Below are positions 1-6,908 of a DNA stretch of 20,699 nt, piece after piece. Below the pieces are notes generated by a model, which saw only the letters and a program-made list of their open reading frames with translations, did no database searches and was not told the origin of the DNA. Numbering within the stretch: the first letter of the stretch is position 1; each line of letters begins with the position of its first letter. Made by a program: the position numbers and the translations under genes. The stretch is from the IMG/VR virus record IMGVR_UViG_3300007162_000032, positions 1-20,699 of that record; one strand, given 5' to 3'. Source of the DNA: a virus.

Positions 1-158
1 CCACCACCCATAGAACCACCACCGTCACCACCACCCATATTACTTTCGTGCAAGTATCTTGTTATTTTTTTTAAGTTATAATTGTGCTCCTGAAGATATC
101 TAATTCGATTCTGTAGAGCGTTAATTCTTTGCTGCATTATAGCTGTAAAAGTTGACAT
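1..158 (-). CDS. Partial coiled-coil/Gly-rich protein (N-terminus only)
   Basis: The ATG is at 158-156 on the minus strand and the frame stays open to the window edge, so only about 52 residues are visible. A strong Shine-Dalgarno (AAGGGG) lies just upstream of the ATG, and a late-type TATAAATA lies upstream of that. Residues 1 to about 40 are predicted coiled coil (MSTFTAIMQQRINALQ and onward, ending near YLQEHNYNLKK). They are followed by a flexible Gly/Asp/Ser/Met tract (MGGGDGGGSMGG). The first 31 residues align without gaps to the N-terminus of the divergent gene at 216, so the two are probably paralogues. Function is unknown. A trimeric virion fibre or whisker component is possible, but that is inference. 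Confidence 0.75.
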   Translation of the reverse strand, partial: MSTFTAIMQQRINALQNRIRYLQEHNYNLKKITRYLHESNMGGGDGGGSMGG

Positions 159-175
159 ATTTTTCCCCTTCAAGG

Positions 176-183
176 TATTTATA
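176..183 (-). promoter_or_regulatory. Late-type promoter (TATAAATA) for the leftmost minus gene
   Basis: A perfect T4-type late -10 box, TATAAATA, on the minus strand, 17 bases before the ATG at 158. T4-like phages use this box with gp55/gp33 and no -35 element. The fit of position and sequence supports it; no transcript data are available. Confidence 0.6.
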
Positions 184-192
184 TAAAAATTT

Positions 193-200
193 CATAAATA
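193..200 (+). promoter_or_regulatory. Late-type promoter (CATAAATA) for the gene at 216
   Basis: CATAAATA differs from the T4 late box at one position and matches the NATAAATA form reported for marine T4-like phages. It lies 15 bases before the ATG at 216, giving a short leader that contains the AAAGGA Shine-Dalgarno. It forms a divergent pair with the minus-strand box at 176-183. Confidence 0.5.
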
Positions 201-215
201 CTTAAAAGGAAAAAC

Positions 216-884
216 ATGACAACTTTTATAAAAGTTCTACAAGATAAACTTAAGGTTCTGGAAGCAAAATCACAGCAATTAGCTGAAAACAATTATCTTT
301 TGCAACTAGAATGCAAAAAAGCAGGATTGCTCAATGAGAATTATAGACTAAGAAGAACTATTAACGAGAGAGCACAATACTCGACCGCTTTCCCTTATCC
401 TGACGGTCTTCCTGATATAGACTATTCAGAAAATCCATTTTATTACCCACAGGGACCAGGAGGGCCACAAGCACCAGGAACTATTACTGGTACTAACCCA
501 ACAGATATTATAAACAATGCTTTGAGAAATCCAATTTTGATTGCTCCTCCCTCACCAGTTCCACCGAGCGATCCTGCATACGATCTTTATACTCAGGCAT
601 CTCAAATAATTTTACAATTTGCTCAATCCTTGTTTAAATTATTAAATAGCATGCCACAGGGAAATCCAATGTTACCTGGAATAATGAACGGTGATTCTAA
701 TTACATTAATAATTTTGTTTTGCCACAAATTAATAATGCTTTGAATTCTGGTCCAAATGGTGGCGTTAATTATCCAGCTCTTCTTGGTATAATTAATCAG
801 CTAGAACAACAGTACCCAGGAAATGGTTTTGGTAATTATGCAAATCAGATACAGGGAATTTATAACCAAATTCAGTCTTTATAA
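216..884 (+). CDS. Hypothetical coiled-coil, Pro/Gly/Asn-rich protein
   Basis: 222 residues; not recognised. An AAAGGA Shine-Dalgarno stands 5 bases before the ATG. Residues 1-50 are predicted coiled coil (MTTFIKVLQDKLKVLEAKSQ onward, including LAENNYLL). A Pro/Gly-rich linker follows (about 60-120; GPGGPQAPG near 80), then an Asn/Gln-rich helical C-terminal part (about 120-222) with no cysteine. The N-terminal 31 residues match the divergent minus-strand protein at 158 without gaps. Late-type promoter, coiled coil and low-complexity linker together suggest an oligomeric virion-associated protein (inference). A double hairpin follows the stop codon. Confidence 0.85.
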   Translation: MTTFIKVLQDKLKVLEAKSQQLAENNYLLQLECKKAGLLNENYRLRRTINERAQYSTAFPYPDGLPDIDYSENPFYYPQGPGGPQAPGTITGTNPTDIINNALRNPILIAPPSPVPPSDPAYDLYTQASQIILQFAQSLFKLLNSMPQGNPMLPGIMNGDSNYINNFVLPQINNALNSGPNGGVNYPALLGIINQLEQQYPGNGFGNYANQIQGIYNQIQSL

Positions 885-963
885 ACTAAAAAATTTAGTT
901 TGACAAAACTCCTTGTTGGTGCTACACTTCGCTGTGTAGGCGATCAACAAGGAATTTTGTTTT
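883..963 (+). terminator. Tandem hairpins with T-tract after the 216-884 gene
   Basis: The first hairpin is AAACTAAA-AAA-TTTAGTTT (883-901), overlapping the stop codon. The second has a 16-bp stem with one mismatch (903-918 with 945-960), topped by an inner CTACAC/GTGTAG stem (922-927 with 934-939, loop TTCGCT), and ends in TTTT. This is a plausible intrinsic terminator or mRNA 3'-end stabiliser, since the next gene has its own start region at 970-992. Confidence 0.65.
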
Positions 964-992
964 AATAGAGTATTAATATACCTAAATATTAT

Positions 993-1442
993 ATGAGAAA
1001 AAACAAATATATCTTCAGTAGATCTGCATTTGAAAATACAAGAAGAACCATCAACGAAATGAACAGCGTTTGTGGAGCTAGAAATGGAATTATAACAATA
1101 AATTCAATTCTAACCGACAACATGAAAAGCGCAATGAGTTCACTTGGTTTTGAGTATCTTTCAAGTGATGGAGAAATGAAGCACCATTTCAAGTCTCCAA
1201 GAGGAAGCGAAGAAAATGGAATGGACGGAGAGATGATTCAGGGGTTCATGCACGATAGAATGGATCCTAAATTTACGGAACAGGGAGTGGTTGATTCCGT
1301 AAACAGACAATTGATGGCTCCACCAAGAAGAACAACATTGAATCAGAATCCTTCAATGTTTGCTGGTGAACAGCCCGATTCGTTTATGGTCAATCCACAA
1401 GATCCTGACCAGATCATGAAGAGACTTCGCGGAATGAGATAA
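993..1442 (+). CDS. Hypothetical protein
   Basis: 149 residues; not recognised. The N-terminus is basic (MRKNKYIFSRSAFENTRRTI). The middle is Met/Gly/Asp-rich (residues about 70-90) and the C-terminus basic (MKRLRGMR). The single cysteine is in NSVCGARNG. No signal peptide or membrane segment. The start lacks a good Shine-Dalgarno; CTAAATAT about 6 bases upstream resembles a degenerate late -10. The stop overlaps the next ATG (TAATG), so the next gene is probably translationally coupled. Confidence 0.75.
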   Translation: MRKNKYIFSRSAFENTRRTINEMNSVCGARNGIITINSILTDNMKSAMSSLGFEYLSSDGEMKHHFKSPRGSEENGMDGEMIQGFMHDRMDPKFTEQGVVDSVNRQLMAPPRRTTLNQNPSMFAGEQPDSFMVNPQDPDQIMKRLRGMR

Positions 1443-2017
1443 TGCTTTCTGATAAATTTTGGATTAATCGTAATGGAATTCAGGTCTGGGTTGCAACTAG
1501 TCATTTGAAAACTGTTGCAGACAGACCTGATTTTTTTTGTGTGGATGCAAATGAAGCAAAGAAAATTTATTTGCTTTATACTGAATTGTATGGAGATGAA
1601 ACAGAGTTTTCAAGTAAATTTGAATATTATGACGAAAATTCTCTGAACAAATTAAAACAAATAAAAATGTTTGAACAAAAACTTTATGATGCTGGTTTTG
1701 TGTATGGTGAATACGACGAAAAAACATTGACTCTTCGTTCAACCAGTGAATATGCAATGCATTCTGCATTGAAAAAGTTAGTATTGATTGAATCAATCTC
1801 AAATCTTTCTTTGATGCTTGATACAAAAACTTCTTTATTTGCTGTTCGAAAATTCATAACTCCAAATGAAATTTTTTATTATTTAAATGAAAATATTTTT
1901 CCCAGAAAAGGAAAGTATTATTTTCAAAGACCTAAACAAAATAAACCGAAGTTTAAATTTATAAATATTCTATATGCTTCGAAAACCAGATCCAACTCTA
2001 CCAGCAGTAAAGTTTAA
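1442..2017 (+). CDS. Hypothetical protein
   Basis: 191 residues; not recognised. The composition is that of an ordinary folded protein, rich in Phe/Tyr/Lys, with mixed alpha/beta predicted content. It starts MLSDKFWINRNGIQVWVATS, which resembles the short beta-hairpin openings of phage-encoded SH3/PUA-like folds, but I cannot assign a family. Its ATG shares a base with the upstream stop (TAATG). The last 44 bases overlap the next gene and contain a perfect late-type TATAAATA box. Confidence 0.75.
   Translation: MLSDKFWINRNGIQVWVATSHLKTVADRPDFFCVDANEAKKIYLLYTELYGDETEFSSKFEYYDENSLNKLKQIKMFEQKLYDAGFVYGEYDEKTLTLRSTSEYAMHSALKKLVLIESISNLSLMLDTKTSLFAVRKFITPNEIFYYLNENIFPRKGKYYFQRPKQNKPKFKFINILYASKTRSNSTSSKV
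1960..1967 (+). promoter_or_regulatory. Late-type promoter box inside a gene end
   Basis: A perfect TATAAATA lies in the 3' end of the upstream gene, 6 bases before the ATG at 1974. If used, the transcript would start at or next to the ATG and be nearly leaderless. About four such octamers are expected by chance in a window this AT-rich, so position is the only supporting evidence. Confidence 0.35.
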
Positions 2018-2687
2018 CAGTAGACATAGCTTTCGAAGCCTTTGTGAGAGCTATGTTCGTTTGGTAGAAGCACCACTTCCGACATCAAAAGTAAGACCAA
2101 AAAGACCATTTGGTGCAGCTGGAGGTGGAGGTTTTGGTGGAGGACCATCAGATGCTGCCAGCGTTCTTTCAAAGATTGGAACTGGCCAGACTCAAGGTAA
2201 AGCATATGATATAGAAAAGGGTGCTTTCTATGCAGCTCTTCCTTCTGCAATTTCTCAAATTGCACAAGAAGGAAAGTCAGCATCTGAAGTTCTTGGAAAT
2301 GTTCCTGGTGCTGGATTCTTGGATAAAATAGCTCCTCTTCTAAGAGCAGGAACAATTTACGGAGCAGCAAAGACAGTCGGTGAAGATCCTGGATTCAGAA
2401 AAGAAGTTGATGATTTCTTGAAGAAAGATGCAACTGGTTCTAGAAGAAGTTTTGGAGGTTCATCGACACCAGTTGGAACAAATCCAGCAACACAACCAGT
2501 AAAGCCACCAGAGGCTTCACCAATGAAATTCAGAGATCCAAAGGAATTTTTTGATGATCTTGAAGGCGAAGAAGATCCTCTCAAGAGAAAGAAGAAAGAG
2601 CAGAGGCCATTTGGTCTTCCATCGACATCTCCTTCCTCTTCTCCACTTGGTGAACCAAAAGTTCCTGATTCTCCCCTCTGGATGTAA
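1974..2687 (+). CDS. Hypothetical Gly/Pro/Ser-rich protein
   Basis: 237 residues; not recognised. It overlaps the upstream gene by 44 bases. The ATG at 1974 is kept because no other ATG occurs in frame until near residue 182, while a conserved-looking segment (SFRSLCESYVRLVEAPL) lies at about residues 24-40. A Gly-rich linker (FGAAGGGGFGGGPSD) follows, then an Ala-rich helical middle (about 65-150) and a Pro/Ser/charged disordered tail (about 150-237). LVE-A near residue 32 fits the L/I-x-E cut rule of T4 prohead protease, which is suggestive only. There is no obvious Shine-Dalgarno. Confidence 0.7.
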   Translation: MLRKPDPTLPAVKFNSRHSFRSLCESYVRLVEAPLPTSKVRPKRPFGAAGGGGFGGGPSDAASVLSKIGTGQTQGKAYDIEKGAFYAALPSAISQIAQEGKSASEVLGNVPGAGFLDKIAPLLRAGTIYGAAKTVGEDPGFRKEVDDFLKKDATGSRRSFGGSSTPVGTNPATQPVKPPEASPMKFRDPKEFFDDLEGEEDPLKRKKKEQRPFGLPSTSPSSSPLGEPKVPDSPLWM

Positions 2688-2689
2688 AG

Positions 2690-3358
2690 ATGGCTTCTGC
2701 AAGAAGAACAGTTGCAAGACAAAATGCAGCTAAAAAAAAGAAGTCCTTGTTCAAGGCTCTCAAGGCAATTGAAGAAGCAAGAATTGCCAGACTTCCAAAG
2801 ACAGAACCAGAGATTCCAAAGAGTGAACCTGTTGATATTGAGACATCACCAAAGCCATCATTCATAGAATCTTTTGATCAAAAACAAAAAGAAATTCAAG
2901 AAACCATTCTTCTTGAAAATCAAAAAAATAATTCGGAAATACTTGATAAAAAACCAAGAACAACTGTTCCTGAAATTGATAAGTTCGGTACTAAGAACAT
3001 ATTTACGAATGATCCTGGCGTAATCACAAATCTTTTGGAAAAGCATATTTGCACAGTTGAATTCGATAGAGTTACAAAACCTTATGGAAAAAGAATTATT
3101 AGATGCAGTACAAGTCCAAATTTTGTTCCAAGATTAAAAGGATTTGGAAATTATAATGGATTAATCAAAGTGTGGGAAGTTGAAGAAAACAGATGGAAAA
3201 GTTTTTATGCAAGTACAGTAAATAGAGTAAGTTATGATGTTGAGCCTGTTGGTGTTAAAGATCAAGAAAAGGTAAAAGAACCATCAGATGCCGCAAGAGA
3301 TGCCATCAGAAGACTCGATGAAATGAGAACCAGACGTAGGCTAGAGCAAGATAAATAA
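2690..3358 (+). CDS. WYL_2 / Sm-like (DUF2693-type) domain protein
   Basis: 222 residues. Residues 1-35 are highly basic (RRTVARQNAAKKKKSLFKAL) and could bind nucleic acid. Residues 36-105 are charged and disordered. Residues about 113-183 look like the small beta-barrel domain called WYL_2/DUF2693 in phages: a first strand CTVEFDRVT, then RIIRCSTSP, and the hallmark VWEVEENRWKSFYASTVNRV. The C-terminus is a charged helix with Arg clusters. In known phages this domain is found alone or in small proteins of unknown role; here it is joined to a basic tail. The ATG is two bases after the previous stop. Confidence 0.7.
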   Translation: MASARRTVARQNAAKKKKSLFKALKAIEEARIARLPKTEPEIPKSEPVDIETSPKPSFIESFDQKQKEIQETILLENQKNNSEILDKKPRTTVPEIDKFGTKNIFTNDPGVITNLLEKHICTVEFDRVTKPYGKRIIRCSTSPNFVPRLKGFGNYNGLIKVWEVEENRWKSFYASTVNRVSYDVEPVGVKDQEKVKEPSDAARDAIRRLDEMRTRRRLEQDK

Positions 3359-3361
3359 TAC

Positions 3362-3535
3362 ATGGCAAAGACTAATACTGATCTTGAGAAATTAATAGCT
3401 CAAGCAAAAAGAGCCATTGATTGTTATGAAGAATATCTTCTTGACAAGAAAGATTGGAGAGATCTTGCCAAGACTATGTCATGTTTAAGGAATACTATTG
3501 AAGATATTGAGGTGAAAAAATATGGGAACACATAG
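3362..3535 (+). CDS. Small helical hypothetical protein (57 aa)
   Basis: A 57-residue frame filling the gap between two larger genes. It starts MAKTNTDLEKLIAQAKRAID and ends EVKKYGNT. It reads as two amphipathic helices with typical charge balance, it fits the neighbours' codon use, and its 3' end overlaps the next gene by 14 bases and carries that gene's Shine-Dalgarno (GAGGTG). GATAAATA at 3350-3357 just upstream resembles a late box. Function is unknown. Confidence 0.7.
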   Translation: MAKTNTDLEKLIAQAKRAIDCYEEYLLDKKDWRDLAKTMSCLRNTIEDIEVKKYGNT

Positions 3536-5855
3536 AAAATGCTGTTGTGATATAACTGAATTAGATTGTCGGTGTCCTGTTTATCCAACTTGGTGCTTTG
3601 GTTGGCAAGGTTGGTTAGGATATGCCGGTGATGCAACTACAATAACCCAAACAAATGGTAGATGGACACCTCTTTGGTTTACTTCTCCATACTACGATTC
3701 AAGAACAAGTCTTTCATGGCAAATCGGTCTTACTCTTTATAACTTTAATAATTTAAAATTAGACGGCACATCAGTATACGAAAAACCTCCCCAGGGAGCA
3801 GTTCCTGGAGCTACTTATTGCGCGTTTAATGAACCCGCAAGAACATCTGTCGCAAATAATCCAGCAGCAAGCCAAGATTTTCCATTCAGACTTCCTCCTA
3901 AACCATCTTCTACTGATAATGATTGGTGTATTCCTTATAATTATCCTGCACCTGAATGGATTGGTACTGGCGGAAGACCCGGTAACAATAATAACGAAGT
4001 GACCATAATATGGCCAATAATAAATGCAGAACAGCCACAGGATGGGAGTGATTGGGATTTTACAATGGGATTAAACGATTATTGCTGTTCCGATTTTGTT
4101 ATTGGAGAAGAGTGTACATTTTCTGAAGAATCAGCATTTAAAAATGCAGATAAATTATGTTTGGGTTTTGAGATTCAAGGAAATTCATCTCTATTGGAAG
4201 AAATGTGGAGAGGATTATCTGGTATTGGATTCGGAACAAACGGTGTTTTGGGTTCTCTTCTTGGAAATGCTACAAGCACTGGAAGATGGGCCAAGAGAGT
4301 ATATTCAGAAAATGGCGGTGCTTTAAAAGCACTTAGATTCTTTGCAGATCCTAATGTATGGGGCTATAATGTCGCTACAACAACAGCTGGTGGTCGTGGT
4401 ATTCAAGGACCATTCCGGTTGATGGATGGGGCAGCGATGCGTCCATCTGGTACTTGGAATAATCATAGAGCAATATTCACTCATACAGATTGGGGCAAAG
4501 AAAATGGAGTTTATCCGACTGTAAGAGATTGTTTTTGCAACACTTCTTGGCCAGAAGCAGGATCTTGTACCACACAAGAAGTAGAAGTTACTATTCCGGC
4601 AAGTTCTTTATGTGGAGAAGGAACACTCACAACTAAATGGCCAGTTCCTCTTGCTGGTTATCCCATAGGAAAAGGTTGTATGTATGCTAAGTCAAATACT
4701 TTATTATACTATTTGTATGAAAATCCAGAACCAGTTTATCCGTTTGATAGAATTGATGATTCGGATGTTAATACTAGATATTGTGACGAAAATTGTCAGT
4801 GTGTTCCAGCAAGAAGTGTTAATGGTGGATCTTGTGGTCAAAGCCAAATTGCCTTTTTCCCAGGAGAAGCTAGAGCCAGAGTTGGGTGTAGAGGATTTTA
4901 TGAATTTGGAAATGGTAGCGTTGAGCCTTGTGATGGGTATGTTTATGTTAACTGGTCTAGTGAAAACTGGGCATTACAAGATTGTGATTGTGCCATACAA
5001 CCAGTAGATTGCAATAAATGTAATATACCAGGTATACCTCAACCAGAACCATGTGAACCACCTCTTGGTTTCACTAAGCCAGAGCCAAATTCTTTGAAAC
5101 TTATACCCGGAACAAACGAAGCAACATTTATAATAAGTGTTGGAGATCCAAATATAATACAAGTTCCTAGCGAAAATTCAAGTAATGAAAATTCAAATAA
5201 TGAAGATTCAAGTAGTCTTGTGGGTCCGGGTGGACCTGGTGGTGGAGTTGGTGGATTATGTGGCACTTTAGATAATCCTTGCGTATGTGATGAACCTCCA
5301 CCACAATGTTATTGTTATGGCCCAGTATACGATGGGGAGGGATCAAATTTTTGCTGCTGTGGAGGATATTCAAGTTTAGCAGAGGCTGGAAATTGTTATG
5401 ATAAAAATGGCGATGTATTTTCGGGCGCACGCCCAACTTGTGCGTGTTATGAAGAATATTGTAGTGGTTGGCCAAATTCATGCGGATCTATTTGTGGTTA
5501 TTGCCCAAGATGCGCTCCGTGTTGTGGGACTTATGGATTTACCATAATAAGTACACTAATATTATTTGATATAAGATCAAACGGTGCTGGACCGAAATTG
5601 AGTGCAATGGAACCGTATAATTTAAGAGTATATTCTGGACTTACTGAAGAACGAATAAATCTTGATGTAGAAATTACGTTTAAAGATCAACCCAATTATT
5701 ATGATCCCTTTGATGGTCAATTACGCGATTTTGGTTGTTCTGATCCTGCTCCTATTAACGGTGGAGTTGGTTGTTTTTCACTGGACTCAAAGGATTATAG
5801 TCACCCTGCGGCATTTTGTAATTATCCTGCAAATCCAAACTCTAGAAATCAGTAA
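3522..5855 (+). CDS. Large cysteine-rich protein, probable virion surface component
   Basis: 777 residues with 49 cysteines (about 6%), extreme for a phage cytoplasmic product. The start is supported by GAGGTG 7 bases upstream. It opens MGTHRKCCCDITELDCRCPV. Residues 20-545 are Trp/Tyr/Asn/Gly-rich with scattered Cys. Residues 550-579 form a low-complexity linker (ENSSN-type repeats, then GPGGPGGGVGG). Residues 580-668 hold 18 cysteines, including CCC and CPRCAPCC. Residues 670-777 form a final, less Cys-rich domain. No signal peptide or membrane segment is seen. High Trp/Tyr/Asn and modular layout fit an extracellular adhesin or fibre (inference). Zinc or disulfide stabilisation is possible. 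I do not recognise a family. Confidence 0.85.
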   Translation: MGTHRKCCCDITELDCRCPVYPTWCFGWQGWLGYAGDATTITQTNGRWTPLWFTSPYYDSRTSLSWQIGLTLYNFNNLKLDGTSVYEKPPQGAVPGATYCAFNEPARTSVANNPAASQDFPFRLPPKPSSTDNDWCIPYNYPAPEWIGTGGRPGNNNNEVTIIWPIINAEQPQDGSDWDFTMGLNDYCCSDFVIGEECTFSEESAFKNADKLCLGFEIQGNSSLLEEMWRGLSGIGFGTNGVLGSLLGNATSTGRWAKRVYSENGGALKALRFFADPNVWGYNVATTTAGGRGIQGPFRLMDGAAMRPSGTWNNHRAIFTHTDWGKENGVYPTVRDCFCNTSWPEAGSCTTQEVEVTIPASSLCGEGTLTTKWPVPLAGYPIGKGCMYAKSNTLLYYLYENPEPVYPFDRIDDSDVNTRYCDENCQCVPARSVNGGSCGQSQIAFFPGEARARVGCRGFYEFGNGSVEPCDGYVYVNWSSENWALQDCDCAIQPVDCNKCNIPGIPQPEPCEPPLGFTKPEPNSLKLIPGTNEATFIISVGDPNIIQVPSENSSNENSNNEDSSSLVGPGGPGGGVGGLCGTLDNPCVCDEPPPQCYCYGPVYDGEGSNFCCCGGYSSLAEAGNCYDKNGDVFSGARPTCACYEEYCSGWPNSCGSICGYCPRCAPCCGTYGFTIISTLILFDIRSNGAGPKLSAMEPYNLRVYSGLTEERINLDVEITFKDQPNYYDPFDGQLRDFGCSDPAPINGGVGCFSLDSKDYSHPAAFCNYPANPNSRNQ
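5172..5216 (+). repeat. Three 15-bp tandem repeats in coding sequence
   Basis: Units at 5172-5186, 5187-5201 and 5202-5216 (GAAAATTCAAGTAAT and close variants) encode ENSSN, ENSNN and EDSSS in the linker of the Cys-rich protein. The 15-bp unit keeps the reading frame when its copy number changes. Confidence 0.85.
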
Positions 5856-5883
5856 TTGACAATAGTGAACTTAGTTGTACAAT
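5856..5883 (+). promoter_or_regulatory. Sigma70-type promoter for guaC
   Basis: TTGACA (5856-5861), a 16-bp spacer and TACAAT (5878-5883), directly after the previous stop codon. The predicted start of transcription is within a base or two of the ATG at 5890. A 10-bp direct repeat, ACAATAGTGA, occurs at 5859-5868 and 5879-5888, exactly 20 bp apart and overlapping both promoter elements. It could be an operator. Confidence 0.7.
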
Positions 5884-5889
5884 AGTGAT

Positions 5890-6906
5890 ATGCAATCCTG
5901 TCTAGATTACTCGGATGTTCTAATCGTACCTCGCCAGTCTGCGGTCAATTCGCGCTCAGATGTTAATCTGATGCGAACAATTGGTCGTATTTCTTGGACT
6001 GGTGTTCCAATAGTGGCTGCAAACATGGCGACGATTGGTACACTGGAGATGGCAGAAGCCCTCAGCAAGTATCAGTGGCTGACATGCCTACACAAGCATT
6101 ATACCTCAGAAGAAATTTTGTCTCTATCGTATCATGGGCAATATTTCTCTGCTCCAACTATCGGACTTGATACGACTAGCCAGCAAACATTTCGGCAAGT
6201 CATGAAGTCTGAGAACAAGTTCAAGTTTGTTTGTATCGATGTTGCAAATGGTTACATCGATAATTTCAGTCAGTTAGTGTACAATATTCGCCAAGAGTAT
6301 GGTGAAAGAGTAAATATCATTGCAGGAAATGTTGTAACACCAGAAGGAGTAAATTTACTATGCAAAGCAGGCGCGGACTTTATCAAGGTTGGAATCGGAC
6401 CCGGAAGTGCTTGCACAACGCGCAAGATGACCGGAGTAGGGTTTCCACAGTTCTCGGCAGTCCAGAACTGTGCAAGAGAAGCACGGAGCAATCCAAATCG
6501 GTTGGGAATAGTCGCGGATGGTGGGTGCGTACATCCAGGTGATGTCGCCAAGGCATTCGCTGCTGGCGCACAGATGGTCATGCTAGGTGGTATGCTAGCA
6601 GGCCACGACGAATGTGGCGGATGGGAGTTTGATTATAATACGAATACTGTGGTTCCAACCTTCTACGGAATGGCATCGGAACATGCAATGAAGACGCATT
6701 ATAATCAACGAAACTCCTATCGTGCCGCAGAAGGCAAGCGAGTAATTGTTGAAGCAAAGGGACCAGTTGAGAATACTGTCACGGAAGTCATGGGCGGTAT
6801 TCGTTCTGCTTGTACCTATGTCGGGGCAAAAAATCTTGATGAATTTTTCAACAATGCCCGATTCATTCAGGTAAATCATCAGTATAATACCGTCTTCGGA
6901 CACTAA
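5890..6906 (+). CDS. guaC: GMP reductase
   Basis: Converts GMP to IMP and ammonia with NADPH. 338 residues from ATG 5890; E. coli GuaC is 347. Family signatures are clear: DYSDVLIVPRQS near the start, VPIVAANMATIGTLEMAEAL, the catalytic-cysteine loop GIGPGSACTTRKMTGVGFPQ (Cys about 175) and VADGGCVHPGDVAKAF with MLGGMLAGHDECGG. These fit GuaC rather than IMP dehydrogenase, and no CBS domains are present. An in-frame TTG at 5875 would add five residues but lies inside the promoter, so the ATG is preferred. No Shine-Dalgarno is seen, so the message may be leaderless. Arginine codons are mainly CGN, unlike the AGA-rich gene before it. It probably salvages host guanine nucleotides toward adenine nucleotides (inference). 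Confidence 0.92.
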   Translation: MQSCLDYSDVLIVPRQSAVNSRSDVNLMRTIGRISWTGVPIVAANMATIGTLEMAEALSKYQWLTCLHKHYTSEEILSLSYHGQYFSAPTIGLDTTSQQTFRQVMKSENKFKFVCIDVANGYIDNFSQLVYNIRQEYGERVNIIAGNVVTPEGVNLLCKAGADFIKVGIGPGSACTTRKMTGVGFPQFSAVQNCAREARSNPNRLGIVADGGCVHPGDVAKAFAAGAQMVMLGGMLAGHDECGGWEFDYNTNTVVPTFYGMASEHAMKTHYNQRNSYRAAEGKRVIVEAKGPVENTVTEVMGGIRSACTYVGAKNLDEFFNNARFIQVNHQYNTVFGH

Positions 6907-6908
6907 CT

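Noticed and set aside
2357-2722. Minus-strand open frames opposite 2014-2865
   Set aside because: They are antisense to well-supported plus genes, have no ribosome sites, and show Ser/Leu/Phe-biased shadow composition.
5875-5889. TTG start for guaC, adding five residues
   Set aside because: It lies between the -35 and -10 of the promoter, so it would be upstream of the predicted transcript; the ATG at 5890 fits the family's N-terminus.
6270-6903. Open frames antisense to guaC
   Set aside because: guaC is certain from family motifs; the antisense frames lack ribosome sites and have no recognisable features.
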